DNA of 64,000 nucleotides from Planctomycetaceae bacterium (GTDB taxonomy: Bacteria; Planctomycetota; Planctomycetia; Planctomycetales; Planctomycetaceae). The position numbers and the translations under genes were made by a program. The stretch spans positions 1 through 64,000 of the forward strand of contig JANSXP010000019.1 of assembly GCA_024742875.1 (NCBI GenBank), written 5' to 3'. Shown here piece by piece: positions 55,102-64,000 of the stretch (the stretch's first letter is position 1; the number at the start of each line of letters is the position of its first letter). Below the pieces are notes generated by a model, which saw nothing but the letters and a program-made list of their open reading frames with translations, did no database searches and was not told the DNA's origin.

Positions 55102-58100
55102 TCAGGTCATCGGCGTGCGGCGCATGTCCAGCGTCATGGGGAAGGCGGGATTGGGCTCCACCGGTGGCACCCGAAAATCGCCCGGAGTATGTCCCATCGG
55201 AAAGAACCGCGCTGCCCGACGGGATTCTGCCTCGTAGGCATTCACGGGGAACACGTCCGAATTGCGGCCCGTCGGATTCTCCACGTAGTAGGTGCAGCCG
55301 CCGACGGAACGCTGCGACCACTGATCCAGCAAATCGAACACCAGCGGCACATGCACGGGGATCGTTGGATGCAGACAACTGGGCGGACACCACGCGCGAT
55401 ATCTCACGCCGCCGACAAACTCTCCCGGCACACCGGTGGGATGCAAAGGCACGCGGCGGCCGTTGCAGGTGACCACATAGCGGTCTCCCGTCATTCCGGT
55501 CACTTTCACCTGCAGCCGTTCCACAGACGAATCCACAAAACGAACGGTGCCGCCGGAGGCCGGTTCTTCGCCCAGCACGTACCACGGCTCAATGGCAGAC
55601 CGCAGTTCCAGGTGCAGGCCGTCGCACTCCAGCTCTCCAATGCGGGGAAAACGGAATTCAAACTGCGGCGCAAACCAGGCGGCATCAAAATCAAAGCCAC
55701 AGCGGGACAAATCGCTGATGACATCGGCAAAGTCGCGCCACACAAAATGGGGCATCAGGCAGCGGTCATGCAGCTGCGTGCCCCAGTGCACCAGCGGTTG
55801 GTCGTAGGGCGTTTCCCAGAACCGCGCCGCCATCGCCCGAATGAGCAGCTGCTGTGTGAGGTTCATTTGCGGGTGCGGCGGCATTTCAAAGCCCCGCAGT
55901 TCCAGCAGGCCCAGTCGGCCCGTGCTGCTGTCCGGTGAATACAGTTTGTCGATGCAGAATTCCGCGCGATGCGTGTTGCCCGTCAGATCGATCAGCAGAT
56001 TGCGAAACAGTCGATCCACCAGCCACGGAGCCGCTTGCTGACTGCGGTCGGGCACCAAAGAAAAGGCCAGTTCCAGTTCGTAGATAGCATCCGCCCGACC
56101 TTCATCCACTCGCGGCGCCTGACTGGTGGGGCCGATGAACTTTCCGCTGAACAGATACGACAGCGAGGGGTGATTGAGCCAGTAGCCGACAAAGCTTTTG
56201 AGCATATCGGGACGCCGCAGGAAAGGACTGTCAGCTGGCGTGACGCCACCGAGCACAATGTGATTGCCGCCGCCGGTGCCGGTGTGTGTGCCGTCCAGGT
56301 CAAATTTGTCGGTGCCCAGTCGAGTCTGCCGCGCCTCGTCGTAGATGCCTTCGGTGATGTCCACCAGTTCGTCCCACGAGCCGGCCGGATGCACGTTCAC
56401 TTCAATCACGCCCGGATCAGGGGTGACTTTCATGTTCTGCAGACGCACATCGTGCGGCGGCAGATAACCTTCCAGCACAACCGGCATTTGCAGCGATTCG
56501 GCCGTGGCTTCAATCAGCGTCAGCAGTTCCAGATAGTCTTCCAGCACTTCCACCGGCGGCATGAAAATGTGCAGCCGTCCCTGCCGCGGTTCCACGCACA
56601 GCGCCGTGCGGACCACCTGCTGCGGGTCGGTTGCGTTCGGCTCGCCGTCTGTTGGGCGGCTGCCGATGGCCGGCTGCTGCTGTGACACGCCCACCTGCCC
56701 GGTGACTTCCGGCTGGCCGGGCAGCCACGACTGCGGCCGTTCGTCAAACTCCGGCAGCGGGCCCTGATCCAGCAGCGGGTCGGGGGGCTGCAGCACGGGC
56801 TGCTGGCTTTGTGGCACCCACGGCAGACTGTCCAGCGGCAGTCTCAGGCCAATGGGCGAATCGCCGGGCAGCAGAAACATGCGGTCCGGACGCACGGGCC
56901 AGGGGCCCGTCATCCACGGCCGATCTTTGGCTTGCCACCACGGACGTCGCAAAGGCAGCACAAAGCCCACAGGCTCGCCCACGCCTTTGGCAAACACGTC
57001 CGCCAGACGAGCGCGTTCTTCCGGATCCTGCAGTTTGGAATCTTCCGGCGACACGTTGACGGGCAGCCGCTGTTCCTTCAGCAGGTAATGGGCCACGTCT
57101 TCGTAGACGGCCACGATGTGTTCGCTGGTGACGCCCAGAGCTTTGGTCAGTTGCTCGGCAAACCGCTCGGCATCGGCAACGCCAAACCCATAATCACGAT
57201 CCACATCGGCAATCAAATCCGCGTTCCGCCAGGCGGGCACGCCGTCTTTGCGCCAGTAGCAGCCCAGCGCCCAGCGGGGCAGCGATTCTCCCGGATACCA
57301 TTTGCCCTGGCCGTAATGCAGGAAAGCGCCGTCCGCAAATCGCGATCGCAGTTTCTTGATGAGGATTTCCGACAGCCGCCGCTTCTCCACGCCGACCGCC
57401 GCTGTGGTCCACTCTTCCCCCTCCATGTCGTCGATGGACACAAACGTGGGTTCGCCGCCCATGGTCAGTCGCACATCGCCGTCGTTCAGACGTTCATCCA
57501 CCTGGGTGCCGGTGGCCAGAATCTTCTGCCAGTCGTCATCGGAGTATGGTCGGGTGACGCGCGGATCTTCATGAATGCGGGTGACGGACATCGCAAAGTC
57601 GAATTCCACTTCGCATTCGTCCAGAGCGCCACTGATCGGTGCCGCCGAAGTGGGTTCCGGCGTGCAGGCGAGCGGCAGATGGCCTTCGCCCGCGAGCAGG
57701 CCCGATGTGGGATCCAGTCCCACCCAGCCGGCGCCAGGCAGATAGACTTCCGCCCAGGCGTGCAGATCGGTGAAGTCCACTTCGGTGCCGCTGGGCCCAT
57801 CCAGAGATTTCACGTCGGGAGCCAGCTGAATCAGATAGCCACTGACAAATCGTGCCGCAATGCCCTGATGTCGCAGCAGCTGCACGAGCAGCCACGCCGA
57901 GTCGCGACACGATCCGGTCGCGCGTTTTAGCGTTTCCTCGGGCGTCTGCACGCCGGGTTCCATGCGAATCTGGTATTCAATCTGCCGCTGCAGCTGCGCG
58001 TTGAGGTCCACCACAAAATCGACTGTCCGCCGCGGTGTGCGATCGATGCCCGCCAGCAGTTCGGCCGTGAGGGGACCGGGCGACTCGCATTCCAGAAACG

Positions 58101-58446
58101 GCTGCAGTTCGCGTTTCAGATCGGCCGGATACTCAAACGGAAAGGTCTCCGCCGATTCCTCCACAAAGAACTCAAACGGATTGATGACCGTCATTTCGGC
58201 AATCAGATCCACTTCCACGCACAGCGACTTCGCGGGTTTGGTGAAGACGGCCCGCGCCTGAAAATTGCCGTGCGGGTCCTGCTGCCAGTTGAGGAAATGG
58301 TCTTCCGGTGTGATCTTCAGCGAGTAGCTGAGCACGGGCGTACGACAGTGAGGGGCCGGTCGCAGACGGGCGATCTGCGGGCCGAGGTTAATCAGGCGAT
58401 CGTACGTGTAAGTCGTTCTGTGATTCAGAGCAACGCGAATGGTCAT
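55102..58446 (-). CDS. Transglutaminase-DUF2126 fusion protein
   Basis: 'MTIRVALNHRTTYTYDRLINLGPQIARLRPAPHCRTPVLSYSLKI', 'ATGSCRDSAWLLVQLLRHQGIAARFVSGYLIQL...DLHAWAEVYLPGAGWVGLDPTSG'; DUF2126 'LTMGGEPTFVSIDDMEGEEWTTAAVG...GTGGGNHIVLGGVTPADSPFLRRPDML'. Confidence 0.93.
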   Translation of the reverse strand: MTIRVALNHRTTYTYDRLINLGPQIARLRPAPHCRTPVLSYSLKITPEDHFLNWQQDPHGNFQARAVFTKPAKSLCVEVDLIAEMTVINPFEFFVEESAETFPFEYPADLKRELQPFLECESPGPLTAELLAGIDRTPRRTVDFVVDLNAQLQRQIEYQIRMEPGVQTPEETLKRATGSCRDSAWLLVQLLRHQGIAARFVSGYLIQLAPDVKSLDGPSGTEVDFTDLHAWAEVYLPGAGWVGLDPTSGLLAGEGHLPLACTPEPTSAAPISGALDECEVEFDFAMSVTRIHEDPRVTRPYSDDDWQKILATGTQVDERLNDGDVRLTMGGEPTFVSIDDMEGEEWTTAAVGVEKRRLSEILIKKLRSRFADGAFLHYGQGKWYPGESLPRWALGCYWRKDGVPAWRNADLIADVDRDYGFGVADAERFAEQLTKALGVTSEHIVAVYEDVAHYLLKEQRLPVNVSPEDSKLQDPEERARLADVFAKGVGEPVGFVLPLRRPWWQAKDRPWMTGPWPVRPDRMFLLPGDSPIGLRLPLDSLPWVPQSQQPVLQPPDPLLDQGPLPEFDERPQSWLPGQPEVTGQVGVSQQQPAIGSRPTDGEPNATDPQQVVRTALCVEPRQGRLHIFMPPVEVLEDYLELLTLIEATAESLQMPVVLEGYLPPHDVRLQNMKVTPDPGVIEVNVHPAGSWDELVDITEGIYDEARQTRLGTDKFDLDGTHTGTGGGNHIVLGGVTPADSPFLRRPDMLKSFVGYWLNHPSLSYLFSGKFIGPTSQAPRVDEGRADAIYELELAFSLVPDRSQQAAPWLVDRLFRNLLIDLTGNTHRAEFCIDKLYSPDSSTGRLGLLELRGFEMPPHPQMNLTQQLLIRAMAARFWETPYDQPLVHWGTQLHDRCLMPHFVWRDFADVISDLSRCGFDFDAAWFAPQFEFRFPRIGELECDGLHLELRSAIEPWYVLGEEPASGGTVRFVDSSVERLQVKVTGMTGDRYVVTCNGRRVPLHPTGVPGEFVGGVRYRAWCPPSCLHPTIPVHVPLVFDLLDQWSQRSVGGCTYYVENPTGRNSDVFPVNAYEAESRRAARFFPMGHTPGDFRVPPVEPNPAFPMTLDMRRTPMT

Positions 58447-58526
58447 AGGGGCAGACAGAGGTTGAGTTCAGGCGAAGGAGCAGAGGCTGTCAGCGTCTGG
58501 CGGAAAGATCAGGGCTGGCTGCAGCG

Positions 58527-59495
58527 TCACTGCTGCTGCTGGGGCACGGACGCAAAGGCTTTGCTGGCGAAGTAGGTTTCGTGCACCTTTTCTCCAATCA
58601 CATTCAGCGACTGCTGCAGCGAGTCCGTAAACTCGTGCACGCCGTGATCGATGATGAAGGACGCTGTGGTGTTGGCAAAGCTCTCCAGCAGTTCGTCGGC
58701 CTGCCGCACCACTTCGTTGTGTTCTTCTTCCACGGGACCGGCAATTTCCGACAGCGAGTTGCGGACCTGCTGCACAGAAAACCGCATCGCCCGCGGGAAC
58801 TTTCGATCAAGCACCAGAAAATCGACAATGCGTTCCACGGTCAGCGCGTGGTAGCGCTTGCGGTACATTTCAAAACTGCACGTCGAACGCAGCACGGCAG
58901 ACCACAGCAAATCATCAGAGGGTGTGTCCACATCCCGCAGGCGGCGATGCAGGGTGAAGTATTTGACGTCCAGAATGCGGCTGGTTTTGTCAGCGCGTTC
59001 CAGGAATCGACCGATGTTGGCAAAGTGCCAGGCGGTGCCGCGGGACATCGTGGCCTCCATGATGCCAGTCATCTTGTAGCACTGCTGCACCGTGTTGTCG
59101 TAAAAGTCGGCGTTGCAGAAATCCTCGGCTGCACACGACGCCTCCTTGACTTCGTGGTACAGCGTGTTGAGCTGCTCCCAGGCTTCCGAGGAAATCGCCT
59201 CCCTCACAGTGCGTGCATTTTCCCGCGCTCGTGAGATGGCCGTGGAGATGGAACTGTGATACTGCCGATCGAACGTCAGAAACTGCAGCACATTTTCGGA
59301 TGTGAAGGCGCCGTAGTGCTCGCGAAAATAGTCTTCATCGCCCGTGGCTCGCACCAGCGGTTCCCACTGCGCGATGCCACTGCCGGGATGATCCAGACTG
59401 CAGTTGATGGTCACTTCCAGAAAACGAGCGATATTCTCCACCCGCTCGACATAGCGAGCCATCCAGTAAATGGAATTGGCAACTCGACTCAGCAT
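58527..59495 (-). CDS. Alpha-E domain-containing protein
   Basis: 'MLSRVANSIYWMARYVERVENIARFLEVTINCSLD' and 'RGTAWHFANIGRFLERADKTSRILDVKYF', classic alpha-E domain. Confidence 0.93.
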   Translation of the reverse strand: MLSRVANSIYWMARYVERVENIARFLEVTINCSLDHPGSGIAQWEPLVRATGDEDYFREHYGAFTSENVLQFLTFDRQYHSSISTAISRARENARTVREAISSEAWEQLNTLYHEVKEASCAAEDFCNADFYDNTVQQCYKMTGIMEATMSRGTAWHFANIGRFLERADKTSRILDVKYFTLHRRLRDVDTPSDDLLWSAVLRSTCSFEMYRKRYHALTVERIVDFLVLDRKFPRAMRFSVQQVRNSLSEIAGPVEEEHNEVVRQADELLESFANTTASFIIDHGVHEFTDSLQQSLNVIGEKVHETYFASKAFASVPQQQQ

Positions 59496-59562
59496 GAGGT
59501 GACACTCATTTCTGTAATGACGGACATTGGGCCTGAAAATAGACCGGTAACAACAGACATCG

Positions 59563-61047
59563 CTACACCGTCAGCGATTCTTCCGGCTGATGCAGGTCCG
59601 TGCCGTCCGGGGCGATGACCCACGTATCCTTGCTGCCGCCGCCCTGCGATGAATTCACCACCAGCGACCCCTTCTTTAAAGCCACCCGCGTCAGTCCGCC
59701 CGGGAGCACCCAGACCTCTTTGCCGTATAGGGCATAAGGCCGAAGGTCGACATGACGTCCTTCAAAGCGATTGCCGATCAGTGTGGGCACGCGCGACAGG
59801 GCGAGCGTGGGCTGGGCGATGTAGTTGCGGGGATCTGCTTTGATCAGTTCGGCAAACTCGGCCTGCTGTGCGGCCGTGGAATGCGGCCCCACCAGCATGC
59901 CGTAGCCGCCTGCTTCGTTGGCCGCTTTCACCACCAGTTCGTTTAAGTGGCTGAGAACGTATTTGCGATCTTCTTCCCGCTGGCAGATGTAGGTCGGCAC
60001 GTTGGGCAGCACGGGTTCTTCGTTCAGGTAGTAGCGAATCATCTCCGGCACGTATGTGTAAATGACTTTGTCATCCGCCACGCCGGTGCCCGGCGCGTTG
60101 GCCAAAGCCACTCGCCCCTGGCGATACGACTCCATCAGCCCCGGCACGCCCAGCATGCTGTCTTCCCGGAACGCCTGCGGATCCAGAAAGTCATCGTCGA
60201 TACGGCGGTAGATGACGTCCACCTGCTGAAACCCTTCGGTGGTCCGCATGTAGACAAAGCCGTCCCGCACCACCAGATCCTGCCCCTGCACCAGTTCCAC
60301 GCCCATCTGCTGGGCCAGAAATGAGTGCTCGTAATAAGCGGAATTAAAAATGCCAGGCGTGAGCACCACGATGTTGGGCTCCGCCACATCGTTGGGGCAC
60401 AGCTCCATCAGCGTGTTGTACAGCTGACTGGGATAGTCGGTTACCGGGCGGACGCGGGAATCGGTGAACACCTGCGGAAAGCTGCGTTTCATGACCATGC
60501 GGTTCTGCAGCACATACGACACGCCCGACGGGCACCGCAGGTTGTCTTCCAGTACGTAAATGGCGCCGTCGCCATGGCGAATCAAATCCGTGCCCGTAAT
60601 ATGACACCACACGCCGTTGGGCGGATTCAAACCTTCGCACTGCGGCCTGTAGGATTTGGCCTTCGCCAGAATCTCCTGCGGCAGGATGCCCTCTTTGACG
60701 ATCAGCTGATCATGATAGATGTCATCAATGAAGCGATTGAGCGCGGTGATCCGCTGTTTCAGGCCCGCTTCGATGTGCTGCCATTCAAACGCTTCGATGA
60801 TGCGGGGCACGATGTCAAAGGGGAAGATCTTTTCTGTGCCCGATTCGTCGCCGTACACAGTAAACGTAATGCCCATGCGGAGCAGCGATTTTTCGATCGC
60901 GTTTTGTCGCCTCCGCAGTTCGCCGTCCGGCAGACCATTGATGGTCTTGATCAGCAGTTCTGAACCGTCACGCACCACGCCGGCTGCCGTGAAGGATTCA
61001 TCTTCGAATCCTTCGGTCTGGTAATCATCAAAGGTCAAAGCAGGCAT
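59563..61047 (-). CDS. Circularly permuted type 2 ATP-grasp protein
   Basis: Start [19 protein letters not shown] at 61047; '[59 protein letters not shown]', '[56 protein letters not shown]'. Confidence 0.95.
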   Translation of the reverse strand: MPALTFDDYQTEGFEDESFTAAGVVRDGSELLIKTINGLPDGELRRRQNAIEKSLLRMGITFTVYGDESGTEKIFPFDIVPRIIEAFEWQHIEAGLKQRITALNRFIDDIYHDQLIVKEGILPQEILAKAKSYRPQCEGLNPPNGVWCHITGTDLIRHGDGAIYVLEDNLRCPSGVSYVLQNRMVMKRSFPQVFTDSRVRPVTDYPSQLYNTLMELCPNDVAEPNIVVLTPGIFNSAYYEHSFLAQQMGVELVQGQDLVVRDGFVYMRTTEGFQQVDVIYRRIDDDFLDPQAFREDSMLGVPGLMESYRQGRVALANAPGTGVADDKVIYTYVPEMIRYYLNEEPVLPNVPTYICQREEDRKYVLSHLNELVVKAANEAGGYGMLVGPHSTAAQQAEFAELIKADPRNYIAQPTLALSRVPTLIGNRFEGRHVDLRPYALYGKEVWVLPGGLTRVALKKGSLVVNSSQGGGSKDTWVIAPDGTDLHQPEESLTV

Positions 61048-61398
61048 GGGGGACTTCGCGAGCGACGGAAAAGACGGTGATGGGCCCTTGCCGCTGCGAT
61101 TTTCCACAGAAACGAATGGCCTGCCGCCCTGAGATGCAAAAACGATACCAGAACACGTGGTTTGCCCGGTGCGTCCGTGTGACGGCCCTCGCAAAAGACA
61201 TCGACTCCGGGTCGACCATCTGCACAGAAGTGCGGATCTGTGCAGACGCTTATCATAAGCGGGCTGTCGCTGGAGGTCGGCCGTCACCCGCAGTTTTCTT
61301 GACGGTATTCATTCACACAACGCCGCTGCCACGCGATCGCCGCGGCGACTGCCGCATTGTTGGGCGATGCTGTCACACATTCGCCCGCCGCGTGAAGA

Positions 61399-62817
61399 TC
61401 ACTTGATGCGGCCGCGATACTCGGGGCGGTCCTTCCATTTGGCGTACCACGGCTTGTACAAATCGGTTTCGGCCCACTGTCGGGGACCAGGATCGGCGGG
61501 TACCACTTTGCCTTCCGGATAGTCCCGGCCCTCGACGCTTTGCTCCACGGATGCATTCCACGCATCCAGCTGACGCTTCATGCGGGCGAAGACGGCCGGC
61601 TCGGTCTTTGCCAGATCGGTGGCTTCGGCGTGGTCTGTTTTGAGGTTGTACAGTTCCAGTTTGTCGGATTTCCCGCTGGGCTTGACGATCTTGTAGTCGT
61701 TGTCGATCAGTGCCAGACGATTCGTGTGACGAAAACCCATCGGCTGCGGCCGCGTGGTCAGATCTTCGGTGAGCAGCCGTTTCAATGACACGCCATCCAG
61801 CGGCCTCCCGCCGTCATGACGAATGTCGGCCACATCCAGCACGGTGGGCAGAATGTCCATGGTGCAGGCCGGGTGCGATGTGACACGCGGTTGGGCAATG
61901 CCACCTGGCCATTCGATGATACTGGGGACTCGCAGTCCGCCTTCGTAAACGCTGCCCTTAAAGCCTCGCAGACCGCCCACGGTATCCGGCTGGATTTTGG
62001 GCAGTCCGCCGTTGTCGCTGCAGAACCAGAACAGCGTGTTGTCGGCCACGTTGAGCTTTCGCAGGCCGGCGCGAAGTGTGCCGATGCTGCGATCCATGGC
62101 CACCAGTTCGCCGTAGTGGTTGGCCGAGTCCTTCTTCAGATCACCAAACGCCGCTTTGTCTTTGTCGAACGCCACAAATGGGCTGTGCGGAGTGCCGTAC
62201 CAGATGACCACAAAAAAGGGCGCGTCGCCATCGCCGACTTTTTTGATGTACTGCAGCGCCTCATCGACAATGATCTCAGAGGAATCTCCGGTGAACTCTT
62301 CAAAGGTTCCCTGGCGACTCATCACCGGATTCATGTCAAAAAAGTTGGTCACCGACAGCCACGTCTCAAAACCAAAGGGGCCGGGGCCGCGAATGTCATC
62401 CTTTAAAATGGGCACGCCTGGTCCCCGCAGCCCGTTCAGATGCCACTTGCCAAAATGGCCCGTGCGGTAGCCCGCCTCGGCCAGAATCTGCGGCAGCGTG
62501 ATTTCCTGCGGCCGCATCGGCACGCCATGGTTGGTCACGCCCGTGCGATCATTGGTGCGTCCGGTCATCACGGTTGCGCGCGTCGGCGAGCAGTTGGGCG
62601 CTCCGGCATAAAAGCGATCGAATCGCAGTCCGGCGGACGCCATCGCGTCCAGATGGGGCGTCTGCAGCCGCGGATGGTCGTAGTAGCCGGTCTGCCCCCA
62701 GCCCATGTCGTCGGCCATCACGAGCACAATGTTGGGACGGTCAGCCGCAATGGCCACAATTGGCAGCCACAGGCCACACAGAACGCCGCCCAGCAGGCGG
62801 AAAACGAGACTCGGCAT
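61399..62817 (-). CDS. Sulfatase (arylsulfatase A-like, Cys-type)
   Basis: Start MPSLVFRLLGGVLCGLWLPIVAIAADRPNIVLVMADDMGWGQTGYYDHP; 'GAPNCSPTRATVMTGRTNDRTGV'; 'HFGKWHLNG'. Confidence 0.93.
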   Translation of the reverse strand: MPSLVFRLLGGVLCGLWLPIVAIAADRPNIVLVMADDMGWGQTGYYDHPRLQTPHLDAMASAGLRFDRFYAGAPNCSPTRATVMTGRTNDRTGVTNHGVPMRPQEITLPQILAEAGYRTGHFGKWHLNGLRGPGVPILKDDIRGPGPFGFETWLSVTNFFDMNPVMSRQGTFEEFTGDSSEIIVDEALQYIKKVGDGDAPFFVVIWYGTPHSPFVAFDKDKAAFGDLKKDSANHYGELVAMDRSIGTLRAGLRKLNVADNTLFWFCSDNGGLPKIQPDTVGGLRGFKGSVYEGGLRVPSIIEWPGGIAQPRVTSHPACTMDILPTVLDVADIRHDGGRPLDGVSLKRLLTEDLTTRPQPMGFRHTNRLALIDNDYKIVKPSGKSDKLELYNLKTDHAEATDLAKTEPAVFARMKRQLDAWNASVEQSVEGRDYPEGKVVPADPGPRQWAETDLYKPWYAKWKDRPEYRGRIK

Positions 62818-63221
62818 AGGGCACTCCAGGTCAGAATTGAGCGAACACTCCATTGTGTCGTCTGGTCTTTGGTATGCCAGCGTACCGTCCTGCTGGCTGC
62901 GGGAGTGCGGAACGCGGCCCGCGGTTCGTTTTGACCGCCCGGTCGGGGCGGATGGGCGTCGGTGGGGGGCTGCGGGAACTTGACAAAACATTGGGACAGA
63001 GCGGATTGTGACGCAGAAAACGCTGGGCCGACGCGCTCATCTGGCAGATGCTGCCGAACGTCCGGCACATCCCGAAAAGTCGCCGACCCGCAGGCGGATT
63101 CTTCTGCCGATTTGCCTCCCCGCCGCATTTGATGTCGACCTATGCTTCGATCGTTCGATGGGCTCAAAGTCTCTGTCAGACTTCGTGACCGCCCATCGGG
63201 CCCTTCAGGCCCCTCTGCTGG

Positions 63222-64000
63222 ATGAATGCTATGAGTCGTCGTCTAATCACGCTCCCTGTGCTGCTGCTGCTCGCCGTTCCTGGCTTTGCTCAGGACCGAC
63301 AGCTGCCCTATCAGGCGGAAGTCATCGCCAACGAAACCTACGCCCGCAGCGGAGGCGGCGAACGCTACTACCCCACGATGTCGCTCAAACGGGGCGATAC
63401 CGTCAAGGTTCTGCGGCATGATCCGGGTGGCTGGTACATGATTGAACCGCCGCGCGGCAGCTTCAGCTGGGTGCCCAGTCGCTATGTGCGGGGCGTCAAC
63501 GGCGCCACGGGCGAAATCACGGATGACAACGTGGCCGTGTTTGTGGGCAGTGCCTTTGGTGATGAAACCAGTGTCTGGCAGCGAAACATGCGGGCCGGAG
63601 AAAAGGTCACTATTCTTGGCCAGCAGACTCTCGATACACAGTCGGGCCCCATGCAGATGTACAAAATCGCGCCTCCCAAACGAGAGTTCCGCTGGGTCAA
63701 AGGCAGTGACATTGTTCCCACGGATAAGTCTGTCCGCGAAGCCCGGGACCGCAACCCCTATGAAGTGCCTTCCGAAATTGCCCGCGAGCAGAAACGACGT
63801 CCTGCCGTGCCGACGGCTCGCAGTCCGGAAGGTTTCACCACGCCGGACAACACGGCTCCCTCTTTTGCGCCCAGTCGCCAGCTGGCCAAACTCAAACGTG
63901 TTCGCGAAGAACAGCGGGCGCTGCTGGAGCTGGATCAGAAGTTTCGTTTCATGATTACCTCGCCCGCTTCTGAGTGGGATCTGGATCAGCTGGAACAGGA
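63222..64000 (+). CDS. Exported protein with two SH3b-like segments (partial, runs off window end; absent from supplied ORF track in this frame)
   Basis: Reading from 63222/63231: MNAMSRRLITLPVLLLLAVPGFAQDRQLPYQAEVIANETYARSGGGERYYPTMSLKRGDTVKVLRHDPGGWYMIEPPRGSFSWVPSRYVRGVNGATGEITDDNVAVFVGSAFGDETSVWQRNMRAGEKVTILG..., open to 64000. Confidence 0.8.
   Translation, partial: MNAMSRRLITLPVLLLLAVPGFAQDRQLPYQAEVIANETYARSGGGERYYPTMSLKRGDTVKVLRHDPGGWYMIEPPRGSFSWVPSRYVRGVNGATGEITDDNVAVFVGSAFGDETSVWQRNMRAGEKVTILGQQTLDTQSGPMQMYKIAPPKREFRWVKGSDIVPTDKSVREARDRNPYEVPSEIAREQKRRPAVPTARSPEGFTTPDNTAPSFAPSRQLAKLKRVREEQRALLELDQKFRFMITSPASEWDLDQLEQ

Overview
The window looks like a chromosomal segment from a Planctomycetes-type bacterium. 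This is inferred from the gene content: a DUF1501/DUF1549-DUF1553 pair, Cys-type sulfatases, an ECF sigma factor coupled to a WD40 Ser/Thr kinase, giant PQQ-propeller proteins, PEP-CTERM/LamG remnants, and an H4MPT-pathway mtdB. I see about 36 supportable protein-coding genes or fragments. I found no rRNA, tRNA, CRISPR array, transposase or phage genes by eye. The main points of interest are: (1) a five-gene minus-strand cluster (51.5-61.1 kb) of circularly permuted ATP-grasp, alpha-E, transglutaminase and DUF2126 proteins, carrying the parts in duplicate, plus a third stand-alone circularly permuted ATP-grasp at 4.6-5.8 kb; (2) a three-gene operon (21.1-30.6 kb) encoding two giant exported PQQ-type beta-propeller proteins, each with an embedded SAM-methyltransferase-like domain (intact motif I in one, degenerate in the other), separated by a translationally coupled lipoprotein-like protein; (3) a LamG/PEP-CTERM gene fossil at about 46.15-46.95 kb whose N-terminal half is on the + strand and whose C-terminal half is on the - strand, consistent with an intragenic inversion, with the PEP-CTERM tail also frame-shifted; (4) scattered C1/H4MPT genes (MfnE-like kinase and MtdB); (5) a tandem two-domain ModA-like binding protein with a permease but no ATPase; (6) a bacterial GH3-family gene; (7) a CinA/nucleotidyltransferase divergent pair with start codons only 2 bp apart. 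All functional calls come from reading motifs; no database search was run.
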